Assembly (NCBI GenBank): GCA_020650975.1
Contig: JAIPMN010180356.1
Location: forward strand, 8,549-35,049
Reading direction: 5' to 3'
Length of the DNA: 26,501 nucleotides
Origin: Apostichopus californicus
Taxonomy: Eukaryota; Echinodermata; Holothuroidea; Aspidochirotida; Stichopodidae
Numbering within the stretch: position 1 is the stretch's first letter; each line of letters begins with the position of its first letter. The position numbers and the translations under genes were made by a program. Positions 20,909 through 26,501 of the stretch are shown in pieces. Under the pieces are notes generated by a model that was given only the letters and a program-made list of their open reading frames with translations, did no database searches and was not told the origin of the DNA.

Positions 20909-23680
20909 ATGGGGGGGGGGGGCGATGAGGACAGGCATACATTTGGATAAGGATTATGTTTCTAGTTGAGGCGATTATAGGCGTTTTGAAAGCAAGGAAA
21001 GTGATAGTAATAAATCTAACATTATCAGGAGGCAGACTAAGGTACATATTTTCAGGGATAAGCTGAAGATCGTCTTTACCAATGCTAGAAGTATTCGTAA
21101 AAAAAATTGCTGAAGTTACTGTGCTTCTTGAGGATCTGAAACCTGATGTGTTTGGTATCACAAAGTCTTGGTTAAGAGAGGACATTGGTAGTGCTGACGT
21201 TTCTCACCCGGGGTATGTTGTGTATCGTCAGGACAGAAAGGATAATCATAATGGGATTGGTAGGTGAATTTTACTGTATCTTAGGGATGATATTGTAAGT
21301 GTTGAGGAATCTCAGTTGCAAGGCTCTTTTGCAAATTATGTCTGGTGCGAGTTGTCCACAGACAAATCCAAGAGGTCCAGTGATGTTATAACTGTCGGTG
21401 TTTTTTACCGTTCTCCTAACAGCAGCGATGATAACGATGTCTTGCTGTTGGATTTAATTACAAAGGCTGCTAAAGGTAATGTTCTTATAAAAGGCGACTT
21501 TAATTTCCTGACATTAATTGCATAAATGGTTCAAATAGTAGAAAGGGTAGTAATTTTCTAGATGTTGTGCAAGATTGCTTTTTTATATCAACATGTTACT
21601 CTCCCTACTAGGGGGGATAATATCCTGGATCTTGTTTTGAGTTCTGATCCAAGCAATGTTGTTGATTTGACGGGTCGAAGAAAACTAGGAACAAGCGATC
21701 ATGATATACTAGCTTTTGATGTTGTTTGCAAAGTCGTAAATTCTGTTAGCAAGGAAAAATTCCCTGATTTTTCGAGATCAGATACATAATTGAAAATTTA
21801 CTAAAGGGTACAGATTGGATTAAGTTGTTAAGAGATATAAGTGCTTCTCAATGTTTGATTTGTTTAGCTGATAAATTAAAGGTCATTATGGAAAATCATG
21901 TTCCGTGGAAGAATCGTCGTCGTAAAAGCAGTATGCCTCACTGGATGAATAGGAAAGTTAGATGTTTAATTAGGCAAAAACGTAGAATGTGGAAGTTTTT
22001 TCGGTGGAATAAATCTTTTGGGCAAGTTTAAAATTGATCAGCTGAAAGTAGAATCTTATTCTCTGATGCAAAATTGAATTTCGAAAATAACATTGCCCTA
22101 AATATTAAAAATAACCCAAAGGCTTTCTTGTCTTATGTCAGGCCAAAACAGAAAGTTAAAGATGCAACTGTTTCTCTTAGGGCACCACAGGCTGATAATA
22201 TAGTTACTGATCTGTTAGATCTTTGAAAAACTATTTTTTGTCGGTTTTTACATGGTAAGATATGAGTAGTATTCCAAATTTTCAGGTGGAAGTGATAGTC
22301 TTAAGCTGGATACGGTCTTATTTTCGGATGATGTTGTCTTAAAAGAGCTGCTTCGTCTAAATGTTTCTAAAACTTCAGGACCTGATGCACTCCATCCGTA
22401 TGTGTTGAAGACTTTTGCGCAACATTTCTTTCCACTCTCATTGGTTTTTAGTACATTTATGAATGAAGGTTATGTTCGTAAGGACTAGAGATTTGCTTAT
22501 ATTAAGCAATTTTCAAGAAGGGTGATAAGTATACGCCCTGTAATTATAGGCCCGTTAGTCTCAATAGTGTTGTTTGTAAGGTCATGGAGTCTATCGTTAA
22601 AAAGTTTATAGTCAGTCACTTCAGCAGTCAGTCTTTGATCAGAGAGTCTCAACATGGCTTCAAAAAAAGGTATTTTCTCACCAATACCCTTGAGTTTATG
22701 GAAGATGTAACACGCTCACTAAATAGGCAGATGTCTGTAGATGCTGTGTTCCTGGATTTCCAGAAGGCCTTTGATAAAGTCCCCCCCCCCCCAGCGTCTT
22801 TTACTTAGGCTGAAGAGTATGGGTGTCAATGGGAATTTACTGTCTTGGATCGGGAATTGGCTTGGTAATAGGAAACAGAGGGTGGTAATTAAAGGCTGTG
22901 CTTCTTCTTGGCAGGACGTTACTAGTGGGGTTCCACAAGGGTTTGTTTTGGGTCCCTTGTTGTTTGTTGCCGATATAAATGACATTGACGGAGATATTTT
23001 GTGTACAGCTAAGAAGTTTGCTGATGAAACCAAATTTTATTCTGAGGTCTCTTCCAAAAGCGATTCTGAGAAGTTTCAAACTGATTTGGATAATGTTTTT
23101 CCCTGGTCTCAGGGATGGTCAATGCTTTTTAATATTTATAAGTGCAAGGTTATGCACATTGGTAGTAGTATGTATGATCAAGAGGAACTTCAGTTTTCTT
23201 AAAGAGTACGTAGTAGTTAGGCTTTATAAGCAGTTGATTAGGCCTCATCTGGAGTATGCTGTGCAGGCTTGGAACCCATGTTTTGCTAAGGATAAGTAAG
23301 TTCTTGAAAAGGTCCAGAGGAGGACTACTAGAATGATTAGTTCTTTAAAGAGTGTTCCTTATTATATGCGGTTACAACTGTTGAATATCACCACACTGGA
23401 GCTTAGGTGGTTACGTGGTGACTTGATTCAGGTTTTCAAGATTGTGATTGTTTTTGACAATTATCCTTTACCGAATTGTTCATGTTTGCTAATAGTAGTT
23501 GTACCAGAGGTCATTGTCTTAAAAGTCACAACGTAGGAATAATATTCGGCATAACTTTTTTTTTCTAATAGGGTTGTGAATTAGTGGAACGGTTTGCCTG
23601 TGAAAGTTGTATTTGCAAGAAGTGTGAATGGGCTTAAGAATGATTTGGACAAGCACTTTAAGCATTTCAATCGGGTCTGA
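20909..23680 (+). pseudogene. LINE ORF2 remnant: AP-endonuclease and reverse transcriptase
   Basis: An ATG abutting the ORF1 stop runs into 12 G. The endonuclease part (about 21040-21720) shows FTNARSI, TKSWL at 21159 (catalytic E of TETWL replaced by K), KGDFNF at 21490 and SDHD at 21694. The reverse transcriptase (about 22370-23100) shows YRPVSLNS, VFLDFQKAFDKV, SGVPQG and FADETK at 23017, where the catalytic FADD is altered. The C-terminus ends WNGLPVKVV and then HFKHFNRV with TGA at 23678-23680. Frameshifts occur near 21100, 21270 (stop), 21525 and 22790, and elsewhere. Family assignment is firm. The element is inactive. Confidence 0.9.
22781..22792 (+). repeat. C12 run inside the RT remnant
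   Basis: The run falls right after the FDKV codons of motif A, where CR1-type proteins continue with P-H. The reading frame changes across it (next recognisable coding RLLLRLKSMG). It is either a slippage expansion or an assembly/base-calling artefact. Confidence 0.85.
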
Positions 23681-23725
23681 GTGTTTGTGTCTTCAATTTT
23701 TGTTTCTCCTATAAGGTCCTTGATG

Positions 23726-23741
23726 GGGACTTGAGTGTCCC
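23726..23741 (+). other. LINE 3'-UTR stem-loop
   Basis: GGGAC (23726-23730) pairs with GTCCC (23737-23741) around a TTGAGT loop, with one G-T wobble outside. A stem-loop close to the 3' end is typical of CR1/L2 elements, where it serves as the reverse-transcriptase recognition structure. Confidence 0.55.
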
Positions 23742-23761
23742 TCCTGATCCTTTTTTTTTCT

Positions 23762-23776
23762 ACTAAACTAAACTAA
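23762..23776 (+). repeat. CTAAA tail of the LINE
   Basis: Three pentamer-like units (actaa-actaa pattern, period 5) end the element directly before the resumed satellite sequence. CR1/L2-type LINEs end in short tandem repeats rather than poly(A). Confidence 0.7.
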
Positions 23777-26501
23777 TGGCGTCACCAACACGGATAACAC
23801 GCACACACGCCAACTTGACTGTATAGGCTAATTGCCTGCCTTCTGCAAGTAATCCAAAATAGAGCACACCGACTGCGGTACTTGTTACTCGGAACTTTAT
23901 ACTCAAAATTGTTGGTTATCGGATCAACGTACTCCTCTACATCACTAAGAGTTGTACTAAACGTGTGTCTAACAAGTAACACTCTGTATGCATCATTAAA
24001 GTTTAACTTTTAATTAAACCATTATTACTTCTATAATTACAGTACAATGTGACATGGTCACAGCTGTTATATGTAGTGCAATATATTAAACGCATAAAGG
24101 GCTTAATGCAACACTTATCGTGTATAATTAATAGAGTAAACGTTGTAAACGAGCAGTTTTAGTTAAACCAATTAATGAGGTGTTATTCATAATACAATAC
24201 AGTAACATAACAATACTTTACAGTTTCATATCATTAGCTCTAATGACGATATCAATGTTAAAACAATATGTAATTATATCACGTGTTCTTTCACTGCATG
24301 GAACTTGCTACATTGTCACGGCCTTTTGACATCACTATAGTCGATTTTAAACCAAGCAGCTAATATTGTAATGTACAAAACGAATTAACCCTACGTACAA
24401 CGTTAAAGGGTAGAATTCAACATCATATAAATCATCAATCTCTGTATTCTTATACTGCGAATTGTTGATAAAAACTGCCTAGATAATGTGAGTCTTACCG
24501 TTTTTAAGATTTCATATGCTCCAATTTGATTCCTTTCCTTTAGACTCTAATCGTTTACAATACAACATGGCGGATTGGTTTGTCGTGCCTATTGCTGTTA
24601 CGATAACATAAAATGTGATCAATCTACACACAGTGTAGTAAGTGTGGCATGATAGAACATGTCTTTATTACTTCTGTTTCGTATTACAACACCTGGAAAA
24701 TATTCAGCGTTTCCTGTTCAAGCAATTTCGTATGATCTGTTGCAGAAAGGTCAACAATTTAGGAGATGATATTCTGAAGCATTTGCTTGCTGTTTTACAA
24801 TAATACTGTAACACGGTTACTGTGGAGCGAGTTATATGTGTACGGTGTGGGTGTGGTACAATGTGGTGTGGGTAGTTTATATCCCAATTGGAGTTATATG
24901 GGGAATATCTCCCTTAACATTATATATCTGCTTTATTGGTTCTAATAATAGCAAGCTATAGCTAGGAAGGTTTTGTGATTACGTAATCGACCCGCCATGG
25001 TCGTAAATCGACCTCAGGCTTTACAAGTATTAACCTGCATAGCTTCTTATCACCATTAGGCTAGTTGTGTAAACACTGTGTGGAAATTTGTTCATGATTA
25101 CAGTGTAGTTAATCATACCGTTTACACTAAGATCCTCATACAAGAAAAAAATAAATATGTGGCAAGCGTTGCAGACTTATCGGTGAAAAGAGTTCCGTTA
25201 GGACCAAGGCAAGTCGAAAACGTAATCTCAAGAAACTTTTCAATGCCAGCGTGCTATACACGGGAAAAAAACACGCGTTTAAATCGCCGTTTTCGGTCTG
25301 TAAATGCGACTTAAATTCCGCGTTCCATTCCTGTTCCGTTACGTTTCCATTCCTGAAACTGGTGATTAAGGTTAGCTTACGACCCACCTTAAACGCGTGA
25401 GTTTTCCGCGTTCGCGATGACTTATTTTCCGAGGGCGCGGTGACCGTAAACGCCAAGTGTCATCCAATTATACGTTTCCGGTCACAAATACAACAGATTC
25501 GCTATCTTAAACATGACCGTTAATCTGGAGTTTACGTTTGCATCCAGCAGTAAACTTCTCGCATGGATCATCGTAAACGTCATGATTACACCAATATATA
25601 CGGAGAAATGTGGTCATCGTAAACACATTATTTACGAGCAATACAGGGGCTTATTTGCCAAGTTTAGGGAGTCTTAATCGGCTTGATTAGGCTGAGAAAT
25701 ACACGGACAATCTCTATCAAATATTAAATTTGATTGAAAGAAAATTGAAAATAATAAACATATAATCACACTCGTTTGATTTTCTACTTTTTATTTATAT
25801 ATTTGCACCTCACATCGCATCGTAAGCGTTTATTTGTTATTTTTACACTCATACAAAAATTATATAAATGAACGCAGACCACTTCTGATGTGTAAATACA
25901 TCTAAATGCAACTCATAAATTATCGTGATGAATATTTTGCTTTTTGAACACACAGTTTATACCTCGAGAAGCCATTTTCCTTTCTAAATTTCAAACATGC
26001 ATTATTGTCCGGAGAATGTATTTTGATGCCCAAATATTACTTAACTTACATTGTGGCAATTAAATACACATGCAACGATTTTAATGCCAGGTGAAAGAAG
26101 GAAAAACCAAGTAAATATGGAATGTTTCTATTTTTAGTTACTAGTTTGCAAATCAAAACCTCTGAAAATTAGCTACCCACTTGAAGTAACTTAACATATC
26201 AGCAGTTAAATTGAATAAAAAAAATTATGTTTAAAATTCGGTGTGCTTATCCTCGATCAGATCATATAAACGCCTAGGCACTTCTTCCATGATGGTTATC
26301 GGCCCCTCGACCCCCCCCCCCACACCCAGGCCCGGAAACGGTACCAGCCTCTTTATGTGGAACGAACTTGACACAGAACATCATTTCCTGCCTCATTACG
26401 TAGCACGCTTAATATTTTGTTGCTGCTTTAATTTTTATTTTAATCCACATATATTATGATATTAAATTCAATTATAGCCCAAACAAGATCTCTAAATTCT
26501 T
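23777..26501. other. Gene-poor right end
   Basis: Short ORFs only, none with recognisable motifs. A CpG-richer patch at about 25240-25640 repeats cgtaaac/gtttacg words in both orientations, without clear terminal repeats. A C11 run lies at 26311-26321. No further LINE or satellite unit was recognised after about 23815. Confidence 0.5.

Larger units (their letters stand above)
19634..23776 (+). mobile_element. Degenerate CR1/L2-type LINE
   Basis: A non-LTR retrotransposon with ORF1 and ORF2 remnants, a 3' hairpin and a short CTAAA tail. It interrupts a satellite unit. The left side ends gatatcgtctttaca and the right side resumes with tggcgtcacc, matching the intact series ctacaagctgggcgtcac at about 17064-17080. 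The length of about 4.1 kb is near full size for the clade. Many stops, frameshifts and altered catalytic residues show it is dead. It is transcribed opposite to the receptor gene, starting about 2 kb upstream of it. Confidence 0.88.

Noticed and set aside
22719-23079. Minus-strand ORFs of 80-104 aa
   Set aside because: They are antisense shadows of the LINE reverse transcriptase.
24567-24611. ATGGCGGATTGG as a possible first exon on the plus strand
   Set aside because: The context is good, but the frame stops after 14 codons and no usable donor precedes the stop.
25136-25456. 106-aa minus-strand ORF in a CpG-richer patch
   Set aside because: No motif, no supporting splice context, and repeated cgtaaac words suggest repeat-derived sequence.

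Overview
This window looks like nuclear DNA from an invertebrate metazoan. It is AT-rich, has introns with GT-AG borders, and carries a decayed CR1/L2-type LINE, degenerate satellite repeats and a foldback element. The gene content (NACHT-LRR plus Ig domains) fits an invertebrate deuterostome, perhaps an echinoderm. That assignment is an impression, because nothing here fixes the species.

The main content is one ten-exon gene on the minus strand, from 17610 down to about 1533. I assembled it by matching splice sites and intron phases. It encodes a signal peptide (exon 1), four immunoglobulin-like domains (exons 2-4), a transmembrane segment (exon 5), a basic juxtamembrane exon and a 22-nt microexon (exons 6-7), a NACHT NTPase with Walker A and B motifs in one large exon (exon 8), and leucine-rich-repeat-like sequence (exons 9-10). 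All nine junctions are in phase. The exons total 3429 nt, predicting 1142 residues. The predicted product is a type I membrane receptor that joins an Ig ectodomain to a cytosolic NLR-type NACHT-LRR. Known NLRs are cytosolic, so this is the standout feature of the window.

The introns and flanks are repeat-rich. Intron 8 holds a 972-bp terminal-inverted-repeat foldback element (4593-5564) built from a roughly 21-bp palindromic motif, with perfect 101-bp internal inverted arms. Introns 1 and 2 and the 5' flank carry a degenerate satellite of about 144 bp. Its units contain TGACCT half-sites, some arranged as perfect DR1 elements. A 25-nt hairpin with a longer outer stem lies about 220 bp upstream of the start codon.

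On the plus strand, 19634-23776 is a broken LINE. Its ORF1 remnant has an SGNH/GDSL-esterase-like domain. Its ORF2 remnant has an AP-endonuclease and a reverse transcriptase. Catalytic motifs are mutated and there are several stops and frameshifts. The LINE appears to have inserted into a unit of the 144-bp satellite, which defines both of its ends. I found no convincing gene in the last 2.7 kb (23777-26501) or the first 1.5 kb.
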